A stretch of DNA of 50,588 nt from CALRGL01 sp964374035 (GCA_964374035.1 CAYJWY010000002.1:1-50588); one strand, 5' to 3'. Counted from the stretch's first letter, positions 6,816 to 15,753 are shown. Made by a program: numbers and translations. The notes: a model not told the origin generated them from the letters alone.

Positions 6816-8786
6816 GTGAAGCAAAAAAAAATACAAACCTACCTCCTCGGCCTTGCGACAATTTTTTTTGTGCTTTTGGTGAGTGCGTTTGAATACTTCG
6901 GTTTCTTCTCCGATCTCAATGTCGGACTCGAAGATCGTCTGTTGCATGAACGCGGTGTGAGCGATGACATCGTTATCGTTGCCATCGATAACAAGAGTAT
7001 TCAAGAAATCGGCGTGTGGCCATGGCCGCGAAGTGTTCATGCAAAGATCATTGATGCACTCAGCGCACAAAAAGCGCGAGTGATCGGATACGACGTCACG
7101 TTTTCTGAACGTAGCAATGAGCGCGATGACGCAGATCTTGTTCGAGCCATCAAGGACAGCAAACGCGTGACGCTTGCGGAGGAGGCAACGATTCGTTTGT
7201 CTGATTCTGCGATTCCAGAGGCAACCGAGTCTCTTCATGCATTGGCGGCATTTCGCGAAAACGCCACGTTTGGTGTCACGACACTTGTCACGGATACAGA
7301 TGGCGTGGTTCGACGAACACCGTTGAGTATTTTTGAAGACAACGAGCAGAGAGACACATTCGCCACACAGCTCGCAGGCGCGATTCAAAATGTCGACCCG
7401 CGCGCGTTTTTTGATGACGACATGACCTATCGCATCCCTTACGCGGGGAAACCTTACGCCTACAAAACTGTTTCTGCCATCGATCTGATCAACGGCTCCG
7501 TGCCGGAGGAAGTGATCAAAAATCGTATTGTGCTCGTGGGTGCTCTAGCTCCGGATCTCCAAGATCTTCATCTCACGCCGCTCAGCAATGGCGTCATGAT
7601 GCCCGGCATCGAGGTACAGGCGAACATCATCCAGGGCTTGCTCGATAACGTCCGTATTCAAGTCTTTCCGGCCTGGGCTCGTTTTCTTTTTTATCTCCTT
7701 CTGGCAGTCCTACTCTTTTTCGCCAGTGTGCGTCTACGACTTCGATTCGCCATCTTGTTCTCGATCTGTTTGTTTTTTCTCTATTTGATTGCGGCCGTGA
7801 TTTTGGCCTTGTTCAACATCCTTCCGCCGATCATCTATCCCATGATGATCATTTTTGGTGGCTCAACCATTGACCTGGGTTATCGCTATATCAGCGAGCG
7901 GCGCGAGCGGCGATCCATTCGTAGTGCGTTTGATCGCTATCTCGCGCCACAAGTCATTGACAACATCATTGCGGGAGAATACGAACTGCATCTTGGCGGG
8001 ATGAAAACCGAGCTCACGATTTTATTTAGCGACATTCGTTCGTTCACATCGCTCTCAGAAAAATTATCAGCGCAAGATCTCGTCTCACGGCTCAACGAAT
8101 ATCTCACGGCGATGACCGACACCGTGCTTGCGACGCAGGGCGTTGTTGATAAATATATCGGCGATGCTATTATGGCGTTTTGGGGGGCACCGATCAAACA
8201 AGAGGATCACGTGGTACGCGCGGCAACAACCGCGCTTGCGATGAAACAAACACTCGTTGAACTACACGAACGTTGGATGAAGAATGGAACACCGCTGTTT
8301 AACATCGGTATTGGGTTGAACACAGGCGAGGTCATCGTTGGTAACATGGGCTCGGAAAAGCGTTTCGATTACACCGCGATCGGCGATGATGTGAATCTCG
8401 CGTCGCGAACCGAAGGACTCACCAAGCACTACGGTGTCACCATTTTAATTACGGAAGCAACACAGAAGAGACTCGACGAGCGTTTTGTGACACGGTTTAT
8501 CGATCTGGTTGCCGTCAAGGGTCGTACACAACCGGTGAAGATGTTTGAGTTGTTTGGCTATCATGAAACGTTGACAGCGCGACACAAGGCATTCCTCGAA
8601 CAATTCGCGCGCGCGATCGATCTGTATCGTCTGCGAGAATGGGATAAGGCACACGCGATGTTTACGGCGTTATGGAAGGAATACGATGATCATCCATCAG
8701 CCCTTTATGCGGAACGCTGTGCTATGATGAACGTATATGGCCCAGGAGAAGATTGGAACGGCGTCTACGTCGCCCAAACAAAATAA
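6816..8786 (+). CDS. CHASE2-domain class III adenylate cyclase
   Basis: A 656-residue membrane receptor cyclase starting at GTG. TM1 (about 8-28) leads into an extracellular CHASE2 domain (about 35-275, with VAIDNKSIQEIGVWPWPR and VIGYDVTFSE). Three membrane helices follow (about 285-355), then a cytoplasmic class III cyclase domain (about 400-590). That domain has both metal-binding aspartates (LFSDIRSFTS; KYIGDAIMAFWGAP), the purine-contact Lys in VDKYIGD, and IGDDVNLASR with the transition-state Asn and Arg. The set fits an active adenylate cyclase. A short C-terminal TPR-like tail is present. Neither a CRP-type receptor nor a phosphodiesterase lies in the window. It is translationally close to the FecR gene and probably shares its promoter. 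Confidence 0.9.
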   Translation: MKQKKIQTYLLGLATIFFVLLVSAFEYFGFFSDLNVGLEDRLLHERGVSDDIVIVAIDNKSIQEIGVWPWPRSVHAKIIDALSAQKARVIGYDVTFSERSNERDDADLVRAIKDSKRVTLAEEATIRLSDSAIPEATESLHALAAFRENATFGVTTLVTDTDGVVRRTPLSIFEDNEQRDTFATQLAGAIQNVDPRAFFDDDMTYRIPYAGKPYAYKTVSAIDLINGSVPEEVIKNRIVLVGALAPDLQDLHLTPLSNGVMMPGIEVQANIIQGLLDNVRIQVFPAWARFLFYLLLAVLLFFASVRLRLRFAILFSICLFFLYLIAAVILALFNILPPIIYPMMIIFGGSTIDLGYRYISERRERRSIRSAFDRYLAPQVIDNIIAGEYELHLGGMKTELTILFSDIRSFTSLSEKLSAQDLVSRLNEYLTAMTDTVLATQGVVDKYIGDAIMAFWGAPIKQEDHVVRAATTALAMKQTLVELHERWMKNGTPLFNIGIGLNTGEVIVGNMGSEKRFDYTAIGDDVNLASRTEGLTKHYGVTILITEATQKRLDERFVTRFIDLVAVKGRTQPVKMFELFGYHETLTARHKAFLEQFARAIDLYRLREWDKAHAMFTALWKEYDDHPSALYAERCAMMNVYGPGEDWNGVYVAQTK

Positions 8787-8795
8787 GTTGATTCT

Positions 8796-11300
8796 ATGCA
8801 ACCCAGCTTCGTACCTTTTTCTCTTGCGTCCGTTCGTGAGCTCGAGGAACAATTTTCAACAAGCAACATCAACGGCCTGTCTGAAGCACAACGAAGGCAT
8901 CAGCTGACGTTGTTTGGTCGAAATATTTTGAGTCATGGCAAGGAAACCGTTTGGACACTTCTTGCACGCCAGTTTCGTTCCGTATTCGTCTGGCTCTTGT
9001 TCTTTGCCGCCGGCCTCTCATTTTTTCTTGGTGAGCACATTGATGCGATGCTTATCGTTGTGTTTATTTTGTTTGGTGTTGTGCTTTCATTTTACCAAGA
9101 ATACAAATCAGAAAACATTCTTCAAGCCTTGAAGAAGTATTTTGTTTCGCGTGCAACCGTGATACGAGATGGAAAGCAAGAACAGATCATGAGCACAGAA
9201 CTCGTGCCTGGCGATGTTGTGATTGTTGAGCCTGGCGACATCATTCCTGCTGATGTACGATTTATTGAAGCAATCAATCTTTCCGTTGACGAGGGTCTTC
9301 TTACAGGTGAATCGCGAGCCGTGGAGAAAAGGGCCGACCTGATGGCGAGAGCGCCAACCAGCTTATTTGAAGCGAGGAACATTGGATTCTCCGCAACACA
9401 TGTCATCAGCGGGATGGGGAGAGGTATTGTTATCGCCACAGGTTCATCAACAGCCGCTGGTTCGACGGCGAAACTCGCCACAGATACAAAACATGTCAGC
9501 GGCTTTGAGGCATCCATGAATCAGTTTAGCGTATTCATGTTACGTCTTGTTGTTGGAACATTGTTTGTGCTTTTTGTCCTACATTATCTTATCAAGGGGC
9601 CAGATGTGCAGATCGGTGAGCTCCTCATTTTTTTTGTTGCTCTCGCTGTATCGGTTGTTCCAGAGGCATTGCCCGTTGTCTTTACGTTTGCTCTATCAAG
9701 TGGTGCCGCGCATTTGGCAAAACGCAAAGTCGTTGTCAAACGCCTCACCTCGATCGAAGATCTTGGCAGTATTGATATTCTGTGTACTGACAAGACAGGG
9801 ACGATTACGCAAGGTGTGATGTCGCTTGCCGCGATCAGTGCTGGCGATGGAGAAACGCTTGCTATAGCGCGACTCGGGATTCCCGATCTTGAATCAGTTT
9901 CCAATCCCTTCGATCATGCCCTGATCAACTCGACACAAAAAGTAACGAAACTCAAGGAGACCTACACTTCCACCAAGCACATCGGGTTTGATCCGAAGTT
10001 ACGGTTTGACTCGACCCTCCTTGAAGGGAAATCTTCGTGTGTTATTTTTCGTGGCGCTCCTGAGGCTGTCATCATGCGTTGCAAGGTTGATTCAGCCAAG
10101 CGTAGAGAAATCCTTTCTTGGATCGAACAGGAAGGACGATTCGGTCGAAGAGTTTTGGGTATTGCGCAACGTGTTCTTGAGGACGTTACCGAACATTGGT
10201 CGGAAACGAGCGAGTGTACATTTGTTGGCATGCTTTCGTTTGAAGATCCACTGAAGCCCACATCCATCAAGGCTCTTGAGAAGGCACGATCCCTCGGCAT
10301 TCAGATAAAAATTTTGACGGGTGATCGGGCCGAAGTAGCGGGAGCCATTGCGCAACAGCTTTCGCTTATTACAAACCCAGACGACGTCATCACCGGTGAC
10401 ACATTATTCGCACTTGCTGAGGGTGAACAGCTTGCCGCGGTCAAGAAGTATGATGTTTTTGCTCGCGTGAGCCCAGAAAATAAGCTCATGATCATTCGTC
10501 TTTTGAAACAACACGCGCGTGTTGGATTTTTGGGTGAGGGGATTAACGATGCGCCAGCACTCAAGGAGGCGCAGGTCGGCATTGTTGTCCAAAATGCCTC
10601 GGACGTGGCGCGTGAGTCTGCGGATATTGTCTTGCTTGAAAAGAATCTGCTCGTCATTTTGGAGGGCGTCGCACATGGTCGCAAGGTTTCTGCAAATGTT
10701 CTTAAGTATATTAAAACAACACTCGCTTCAAACTTCGGGAATTTTTATTCCGTGGCGATCGCTTCATTGTTTATCCCCTATCTGCCGATGTTGTCGATTC
10801 AAATCTTACTCGTCAATCTTCTTTCCGATTTTCCGATGATCGCGATTGCGGGCGATGCCGTTGAAGAGGATGAACTCACCAAGCCAAAAGGGATGGATAT
10901 GCATGAGATGGGCTTTGTCACGACTTTTTTTGGTGTGGTGAGTTCTGTCTTTGATTTTCTCTTGTTTGCGGCGTTTGTTCCCCTTGGAGCCGCGCTTTTA
11001 CAAACCGCGTGGTTTGTTCAAAGTATTCTAACAGAGCTTCTCGCAATCTTTTCTCTACGCACACGTCGATGGTTTTTCCTCGCGCGTGCGCCGGGAAAAA
11101 TGCTTTCGGTCTTAGTTGTCGGAGCCATGGTGACCACGCTGGCGCTTCCATCCTTTGAGGTCACACGCAAGCTATTCAGTTTCGCCGTGCTCTCAACAAA
11201 GCATTACTTCATCATTGGAGGCATCCTGCTTGGATACTTCGTGGCAACGGAATTCACCAAACATCTGTACTATCGCTCTATTGAGACACAAAAAAATTAA
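8796..11300 (+). CDS. P-type cation-transporting ATPase (P2-like)
   Basis: An 834-residue P-type ATPase. It has the cation-ATPase N-domain (about 5-70), the actuator motif LLTGESR (169-174), the TM4 motif VVPEALPVV (about 287-295) typical of P2 Ca2+/cation pumps, the phosphorylated Asp332 in CTDKTGTITQ, the ILTGDRAEVAG segment, and the hinge GEGINDAPAL, where Gly-Glu replaces the usual Gly-Asp. Six or more C-terminal hydrophobic helices follow. The ion is not certain; Ca2+, Mg2+ and H+ pumps share this layout, and PEALP argues against the H+ group (PVALP). At 834 residues it is slightly short. It starts 9 bp after the cyclase and probably belongs to the same transcript. Confidence 0.88.
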   Translation: MQPSFVPFSLASVRELEEQFSTSNINGLSEAQRRHQLTLFGRNILSHGKETVWTLLARQFRSVFVWLLFFAAGLSFFLGEHIDAMLIVVFILFGVVLSFYQEYKSENILQALKKYFVSRATVIRDGKQEQIMSTELVPGDVVIVEPGDIIPADVRFIEAINLSVDEGLLTGESRAVEKRADLMARAPTSLFEARNIGFSATHVISGMGRGIVIATGSSTAAGSTAKLATDTKHVSGFEASMNQFSVFMLRLVVGTLFVLFVLHYLIKGPDVQIGELLIFFVALAVSVVPEALPVVFTFALSSGAAHLAKRKVVVKRLTSIEDLGSIDILCTDKTGTITQGVMSLAAISAGDGETLAIARLGIPDLESVSNPFDHALINSTQKVTKLKETYTSTKHIGFDPKLRFDSTLLEGKSSCVIFRGAPEAVIMRCKVDSAKRREILSWIEQEGRFGRRVLGIAQRVLEDVTEHWSETSECTFVGMLSFEDPLKPTSIKALEKARSLGIQIKILTGDRAEVAGAIAQQLSLITNPDDVITGDTLFALAEGEQLAAVKKYDVFARVSPENKLMIIRLLKQHARVGFLGEGINDAPALKEAQVGIVVQNASDVARESADIVLLEKNLLVILEGVAHGRKVSANVLKYIKTTLASNFGNFYSVAIASLFIPYLPMLSIQILLVNLLSDFPMIAIAGDAVEEDELTKPKGMDMHEMGFVTTFFGVVSSVFDFLLFAAFVPLGAALLQTAWFVQSILTELLAIFSLRTRRWFFLARAPGKMLSVLVVGAMVTTLALPSFEVTRKLFSFAVLSTKHYFIIGGILLGYFVATEFTKHLYYRSIETQKN

Positions 11301-11357
11301 AACAGTGTTTTCATTATTCAACCCTATCGTTGTCATGCACATGCATTTCTTCACCTT

Positions 11358-11666
11358 ATGAAATCGAAATCAACAGTCAAAGATTTTTTCCAGTTTCTTA
11401 CCGAGTACAATATCGTACAGCTTGCGGTTGCCTTTGTGATGGGAGCGGCGGCAGATACGCTCATTAAGTCCATCGTGAACAATCTCGTGATGCCCTTGAT
11501 TCAACCTTTGTTTATTGCGGGTCGATGGCAAGACGCTGTCTGGAATATTGGACCGTTTGCGTTTGGTCTTGGACCATTCTTTGCTGACGCTCTGCGATTC
11601 ATCACACTCGCATTTGTTGTCTTCTTTGTGGTCAAGCGTGTGATCAGAATTGAAAAGAAGCCGTGA
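11358..11666 (+). CDS. mscL: MscL-like mechanosensitive channel
   Basis: A 102-residue protein resembling the large-conductance mechanosensitive channel. The cytoplasmic S1 helix (about 5-15) leads to TM1 with VQLAVAFVMGAAADTLIKS and the VNNLVMPLI pore-helix end, then a short periplasmic loop and TM2 (about 75-95) ending in basic residues. Classical MscL has 130-150 residues; this one has a shorter loop and lacks the C-terminal bundle, as is common in CPR genomes. It would release solutes under osmotic shock. It lies 57 bp after the ATPase; no clear promoter is visible. Confidence 0.75.
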   Translation: MKSKSTVKDFFQFLTEYNIVQLAVAFVMGAAADTLIKSIVNNLVMPLIQPLFIAGRWQDAVWNIGPFAFGLGPFFADALRFITLAFVVFFVVKRVIRIEKKP

Positions 11667-11695
11667 AAAAAAAGAGAACGGTTGTTCCGTTGTCT
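11666..11695 (-). terminator. Intrinsic terminator of the rluB-like gene
   Basis: An imperfect 10-bp stem (11672-11695, core AACGG/CCGTT, loop TTGTT) followed on the minus strand by eight T residues. It lies in the narrow gap between the convergent mscL and pseudouridine synthase genes. Confidence 0.7.
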
Positions 11696-12507
11696 TATTC
11701 GTTGCGTGCACGTGCGAGTCGAATGAGTTCTGTGACTTCTTTTCTGGAAAGTGTGCGTGTCTTTCCAGGCGGAAGATTGTCGAGCGTGATATTTAAGACG
11801 CGCACACGCTTGAGCGATTTCACGCTGTAGCCAAGCTGTTCGCACATGCGACGAATTTGTCGGTTGCGTCCCTCGGTCAAGATGATGCGAAACGCGTGTG
11901 GACCCATGCGTTTGGTTACGGCGCGTTTTGTCATCGAGCCGAGAATCATCATCCCGCTCTCCATCGTTCGCAAATCCTGATTCTCGAGTTCTTGCTCGAC
12001 GGTCACGATGTATTCCTTCTCGTGGTGACCTCGTGGATGTGTAATGGCTTCCGAAAGATTTCCGTCGTTTGTGAGAATGAGCAGTCCACTGGATGCGACG
12101 TCTAGACGACCGATCGGGAAGAGGCGTTCTTGAAGATTGAGAAACGTTGCGATCGTATCACGGCCGTTTGGATCGACGGAGGTTAGGATGCCCACAGGTT
12201 TGTGGAAGGCGAGATACTGCAAGGCTGGTCGATGCGCAATCATGCGTTGTCCATCCACGACGATATCTTCCTCACCGGAAACGACCATGCCCTTTTCGGC
12301 CCTGCGGCCATCGACACGAACCAAACCCTCGTCGATCAGACGATCGGCTTGTCGACGCGAACATACGCCGCGTTCCGCGAGGTATTTGTTGATTCGGACC
12401 AGATGACTGCCAGAATTTGCCCGCCCCTCGAAGCCTTGGCGAGGTGGGGTCGAAGGTTGCGCTTGAAATGCCGCCTTGTCGAGCTCAGGGTGTTGTTGTC
12501 TTCGCAT
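11695..12507 (-). CDS. 23S rRNA pseudouridine synthase (RsuA/RluB/RluF family)
   Basis: A protein of about 270 residues. The N-terminal S4 RNA-binding domain (about 38-85, RINKYLAERGVCSRRQADRL) is followed by the RsuA-type catalytic domain with GRLDVASSGLLILTNDG carrying the catalytic Asp, and EGRNRQIRRM near the end. It isomerises uridine in 23S or 16S rRNA; RluB is the most likely match but RluF or RsuA cannot be excluded. I chose ATG 12507; a GTG at 12519 is in frame. Either start overlaps the end of rlmN, so the two rRNA-modification genes look translationally coupled. Confidence 0.88.
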   Translation of the reverse strand: MRRQQHPELDKAAFQAQPSTPPRQGFEGRANSGSHLVRINKYLAERGVCSRRQADRLIDEGLVRVDGRRAEKGMVVSGEEDIVVDGQRMIAHRPALQYLAFHKPVGILTSVDPNGRDTIATFLNLQERLFPIGRLDVASSGLLILTNDGNLSEAITHPRGHHEKEYIVTVEQELENQDLRTMESGMMILGSMTKRAVTKRMGPHAFRIILTEGRNRQIRRMCEQLGYSVKSLKRVRVLNITLDNLPPGKTRTLSRKEVTELIRLARARNE

Positions 12508-13531
12508 AAAGTTGTCCACACGCCGCGGCGATATCTTCTCCCATGGTACGACGTTTGGTCACGGTCACACCAGATGCATCCAAATCATTGAAAAAGTCGC
12601 TCATACCCTTGGAGGTCGACGTGAAAAATTCACCGCCTGTGAAGTTATACGGTATGAGATTAACACGAATGTTGCCGATCTTGTGAATGAGGTTTGCAAG
12701 CAAGTTCGCGTGATGGGCTGTGTCGTTGATGTCTTTTAACATGACGTATTCAAACGTGAGGTGATGTCGACGATTACCGAAGCGTTCAAGATAGCGTCGC
12801 GACCAGTCCGTGAGTTTGGGTAGGAAGTCGTCGTAAGACGTCGGGACAATTTCCTTTCGTGTTTTTGGATCAGCGCTGTGCAAGGACACGGCAAGACGCA
12901 CATGCGGCCAAAGTGGGTCATTGAGCAACATCTCGAGGCGCGGGAGAATACCGACGGTTGAAACCGTGATACGTGTGCGACCGAGATCTGTGTGTTCGAG
13001 AATCGTTCGAATCGACTCGCGTACATTCTCGTAGTTTGCCATTGGCTCGCCCATGCCCATGAAGACGATGTTTGTGATGCGCTCAGGAAGTTCCGGATGC
13101 TTCTTCAAGTACGCGACCCAGTAGCGATATTGGTCGACGATTTCGTCTGCAAGCAGGTTACGCGTGAGGCCCATCGTTCCGGTTGCGCAAAACGTACAAC
13201 GCATGGCGCACCCAACTTGTGACGATACGCAGATGGTCCACCAGCCGCGTGGATTAAGCATGAGCACAGTCTCGATGTTGTTTCCACCATCGACTTCGAG
13301 CAGAGCTTTGACCGTGTCCTTCTTTAAACTTTGTTGAACGAGTGTCTCTTTCACCGACATCCATGGAATCGTTTTTTTGAGTTCGTCGCGCATCGCTTTG
13401 GCAAACACACTTGCATCGTTCCATCCATGAAACGTCGGCTGAAACAAAACATCGACGAATTGTTTTCGTCGAAAGGTTTCTGCATTGGGAAAGCGCTCGT
13501 TGAATTGTTCGATGCGTGATCGAGGTAACAT
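12485..13531 (-). CDS. rlmN: 23S rRNA (adenine-C2)-methyltransferase RlmN
   Basis: A 348-residue radical-SAM methyltransferase that forms m2A2503 in 23S rRNA and, in some bacteria, m2A37 in tRNA. The radical-SAM motif CAMRCTFC is at residues 108-115 (Cys108, Cys112, Cys115). The SAM-binding FMGMGEPMANYENV and the substrate-side Cys in the C-terminal AACGQLY segment match RlmN and Cfr. RlmN is preferred over Cfr from genomic commonness and the N-terminal domain. It heads a two-gene unit with the pseudouridine synthase, reading from a strong promoter that ends 9 nt before the ATG. Confidence 0.93.
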   Translation of the reverse strand: MLPRSRIEQFNERFPNAETFRRKQFVDVLFQPTFHGWNDASVFAKAMRDELKKTIPWMSVKETLVQQSLKKDTVKALLEVDGGNNIETVLMLNPRGWWTICVSSQVGCAMRCTFCATGTMGLTRNLLADEIVDQYRYWVAYLKKHPELPERITNIVFMGMGEPMANYENVRESIRTILEHTDLGRTRITVSTVGILPRLEMLLNDPLWPHVRLAVSLHSADPKTRKEIVPTSYDDFLPKLTDWSRRYLERFGNRRHHLTFEYVMLKDINDTAHHANLLANLIHKIGNIRVNLIPYNFTGGEFFTSTSKGMSDFFNDLDASGVTVTKRRTMGEDIAAACGQLYAKTTTP

Positions 13532-13540
13532 AAGCGTCTC

Positions 13541-13569
13541 ATTATTGACTTTTTTTGAGATTGCGTCAA
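13541..13569 (-). promoter_or_regulatory. Promoter of rlmN
   Basis: On the minus strand, TTGACG (13564-13569), a 17-bp spacer and AATAAT (13541-13546) end 9 nt before the rlmN ATG. It is one of the clearest leaderless promoters in the window. Confidence 0.7.
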
Positions 13570-13582
13570 GCTGGGGGTATCT

Positions 13583-14293
13583 ATGACTATAAAAAAATTT
13601 TCCGCTGTTTTGCTTGCTCTTTCCTTTGTGATCACTCCGATGAGTGCGGTGTTTGCGCGCACAACAACGACCACGTATCTACCAGCCTTGAGTCAGTGGA
13701 CACGTTCTGGAAGTACGTCGGTGGGATCTGAGTCCGTCACGCTCACGGGCGGTTCACAGGGTTGGGTCTTCGTTGATATCGACGCACGTCGGGTCAACGG
13801 ATCGTATCTTGCGGTTGCGGCGTTTGCCAATAAGTCCGATACGCGTTCTTGGAACTCGTCGCAAAATCGTAGCTCTGGTAATCCGTATCTCTATGCCTAC
13901 TTGATGGACGCAAATAAACGCATCAAGAAGTACATCACCGCGGACACAACCACTTCCAGTTCTCGAAACGACAGCGACCGCGTTGTCTACGGAATTTTTC
14001 CCATCGAATCCGACACGTCGACCATTCGTGTGTTCTTGATGCAATCGAGTATGAAGGACGTAAGCAACTACGGCGCGAATGTAACGTTTACGAACCCTGT
14101 TTTGCTTTCAGCCTCCACGAACGCGTCCGTACAGACCTTGGTCAATGCCTACGCGCAAGGTACGCTTGATCTCACGCAAACAAACACACCTTCGTCTTCA
14201 GCGTCGTTGACTTCCACCTCAACAACAACGTCCAGCACGGATAGACACAGCCATTCACGAATTCAACGTCATTACCGATCCGGTCATCGGTAG
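13583..14293 (+). CDS. Secreted Ser/Thr-rich protein, unknown
   Basis: A 236-residue protein I do not recognise. A signal peptide (about 1-25, MTIKKFSAVLLALSFVITP, likely cut after VFA) is followed by a beta-rich domain of about 165 residues that resembles a carbohydrate-binding or jelly-roll module in composition only, and a low-complexity Ser/Thr tail (about 198-220). The last 17 residues (from DRHSHSR) look out of character. Reading the same bases one frame over gives AIHEFNVITDPVIGS, which is more protein-like, so a frameshift near 14240 is possible. GGGGG ends a few nt before the ATG. Confidence 0.65.
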   Translation: MTIKKFSAVLLALSFVITPMSAVFARTTTTTYLPALSQWTRSGSTSVGSESVTLTGGSQGWVFVDIDARRVNGSYLAVAAFANKSDTRSWNSSQNRSSGNPYLYAYLMDANKRIKKYITADTTTSSSRNDSDRVVYGIFPIESDTSTIRVFLMQSSMKDVSNYGANVTFTNPVLLSASTNASVQTLVNAYAQGTLDLTQTNTPSSSASLTSTSTTTSSTDRHSHSRIQRHYRSGHR

Positions 14294-14323
14294 TTTGTCT
14301 AGAAGTTCGAGGCTTTGCACTTT

Positions 14324-14352
14324 ATGCTAGGCCTGGGCTAGGCCTTCAGCAT
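14324..14352 (+). other. Hairpin after the secreted-protein gene
   Basis: ATGCT/AGCAT and AGGCC/GGCCT stems with a 2-nt bulge and 7-nt loop. No T-tract follows directly, but the bidirectional terminator comes next. Confidence 0.4.
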
Positions 14353-14355
14353 GTC

Positions 14356-14395
14356 AAAAAAAAACCGATCATCCCTTATGGGCGATCGGTTTTTC
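14356..14395. terminator. Bidirectional terminator at the convergent genes
   Basis: CCGATC (14365-14370) pairs with GATCGG (14384-14389), extended by A- and T-tracts on both sides. It serves the DEAD-box gene on minus, whose stop lies inside the loop, and the secreted-protein gene on plus. Confidence 0.8.
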
Positions 14396-15704
14396 GATAA
14401 CCGCTTCTTGGCGGTCGGCTGTTTCTGTTGTGACGTGGACGATTCGGATCCGCGTGTCGGCTTGGCGGGGTGTTGCGTCGTTGGGGCGCTCGAGATCCAC
14501 CACCGCCTCCACCTCGAGGACCGCGCTCGCGTTCAACCTCACGCTCCTGCGCAAGGAACTTGCCTCGTGACTCGCTGAGATTTCCATCGGCCTTACTGAC
14601 CTTCAGTGTCTTTCGAATCAATCGTTCGATCTGCATGATATCACGCTTCTGCTCTGGTGATGCAAACGAGATGGCCTTTCCCGTACTCCCCGCACGACCT
14701 GTTCGTCCAATGCGGTGCACGTAATCTTCTGTGTGATCAGGTAAATCGTAGTTCACGACGAGTTCGATATTTTTCACATCGATACCACGCGCCGCGATGT
14801 CGGTTGCCACCAGCACGCGATAACGTCCGTTCGTGAATCCTTTGAGCGCATCTTGTCGTTGCGCTTGTGATCGGTTTGAGTGAATCTCAGCGACACCGTG
14901 GTTCATCGATTTGATCGAGCGCGCGAGTTTCTTTGCTCCGTGTTTCGTGCGCGTAAAGACGAGCACCGTTCCCTTGTACTGTGTGAGAATGCGTTCAAGC
15001 AATGCCGTCTTGTCCGGCTTTGGTACGATGAAAACTTCTTGGTCAACTTGTTCAGCCGCGGTTCCTGCCGGGGCGACCTCGACACGAAGCGGTTTTCTCA
15101 TGTACGTCTTGGCGATATTTGCAATCTCCGAGGGCATCGTTGCCGAGAACAACATCGTTTGTCGTTCATGAGGCATGGCCGCAAGAATTTTCTTGAGCTG
15201 TGGAGCAAATCCCATGTCGAGCATGCGATCGGCTTCATCAAGCACGAGAACACCCACGTTGGTGAGCGATGTATTACGCTGTTCCATGTGATCAATTAAG
15301 CGTCCTGGTGTTGCCACGATGATGTGTGGCTTTGCTTTCAGTTGTCGAATTTGCGGGCCCATCGCCATGCCGCCGATGAGAATTGCAGAACGCAGTCCTA
15401 GTGGACCAGCAAGTTTTCGCAATGTTTCTTCAACCTGCACGGCGAGTTCGCGTGTTGGTAAAAGAATCAGTCCCATCTTTTTGCGCGCTGACAACTGTTG
15501 CAACATCGGAATGGAAAACGCGAGTGTCTTTCCGGTTCCGGTTTGCGCAATACCGATCAAATCCTCGCCGCCGATGGCGATGGGAATTGCTTTGAATTGG
15601 ATAGGTGTGGGATGTTTAAATCCCAGTTGATCTAATCGTTGAAGGAGATTTGGTGCAATCCCCATGCCGTAAAATTGTTTTTGTTCCAGTTCATCTCTTG
15701 ACAT
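14376..15704 (-). CDS. DEAD-box ATP-dependent RNA helicase
   Basis: A 442-residue DEAD-box helicase with the full motif order: Q motif (GFKHPTPIQ), Walker A AQTGTGKT, PTRELA, TPGR, DEAD, SAT, VFTRTK, ATDIAARGID and HRIGRTGRAG. The last 70 residues are an Arg/Gly/Pro-rich basic tail like the RNA-binding tails of RhlE and CsdA. It unwinds RNA in ribosome assembly or mRNA decay; RhlE is the nearest type by length. It is a single gene with a -10-like box 8 nt before the ATG and a terminator overlapping its stop. Confidence 0.92.
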   Translation of the reverse strand: MSRDELEQKQFYGMGIAPNLLQRLDQLGFKHPTPIQFKAIPIAIGGEDLIGIAQTGTGKTLAFSIPMLQQLSARKKMGLILLPTRELAVQVEETLRKLAGPLGLRSAILIGGMAMGPQIRQLKAKPHIIVATPGRLIDHMEQRNTSLTNVGVLVLDEADRMLDMGFAPQLKKILAAMPHERQTMLFSATMPSEIANIAKTYMRKPLRVEVAPAGTAAEQVDQEVFIVPKPDKTALLERILTQYKGTVLVFTRTKHGAKKLARSIKSMNHGVAEIHSNRSQAQRQDALKGFTNGRYRVLVATDIAARGIDVKNIELVVNYDLPDHTEDYVHRIGRTGRAGSTGKAISFASPEQKRDIMQIERLIRKTLKVSKADGNLSESRGKFLAQEREVERERGPRGGGGGGSRAPQRRNTPPSRHADPNRPRHNRNSRPPRSGYRKTDRP

Positions 15705-15712
15705 AGATGTTT

Positions 15713-15741
15713 ACACTATCAAAAAACCAGCCAAAAAGCAA
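15713..15741 (-). promoter_or_regulatory. Putative promoter of the DEAD-box gene
   Basis: TTGCTT (15736-15741), a 17-bp spacer and TAGTGT (15713-15718, preceded by TGA as an extended -10) end 8 nt before the ATG. The hexamers are weak individually. The promoter overlaps the terminator of the upstream gene. Confidence 0.4.
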
Positions 15742-15748
15742 TGGCTGG
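15715..15748 (-). terminator. Intrinsic terminator of the 15754-16134 gene
   Basis: Minus-strand stem CCAGCC/GGCTGG (15743-15748 with 15727-15732) followed by six T residues. It shares bases with the next promoter. Confidence 0.75.
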
Positions 15749-15753
15749 CCGTG

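Noticed and set aside
5577..7388. Minus-strand frames of 280-290 residues opposite the FecR and cyclase genes
   Set aside because: They run antisense to well-supported genes and show no motif; Arg/Cys/His-rich composition fits a shadow.
12440..12455. Another copy of the RAYT repeat (GGTGGGGTCG)
   Set aside because: Only about 8 bases match and it is inside the pseudouridine synthase gene.
14369..14587. Small frames overlapping the Arg/Gly-rich tail of the DEAD-box gene
   Set aside because: Shadow frames of a low-complexity tail with no start signal.
15713..15718. Strong promoter claim for the DEAD-box gene
   Set aside because: Only about half of each hexamer matches consensus; kept as a low-confidence site because of position.
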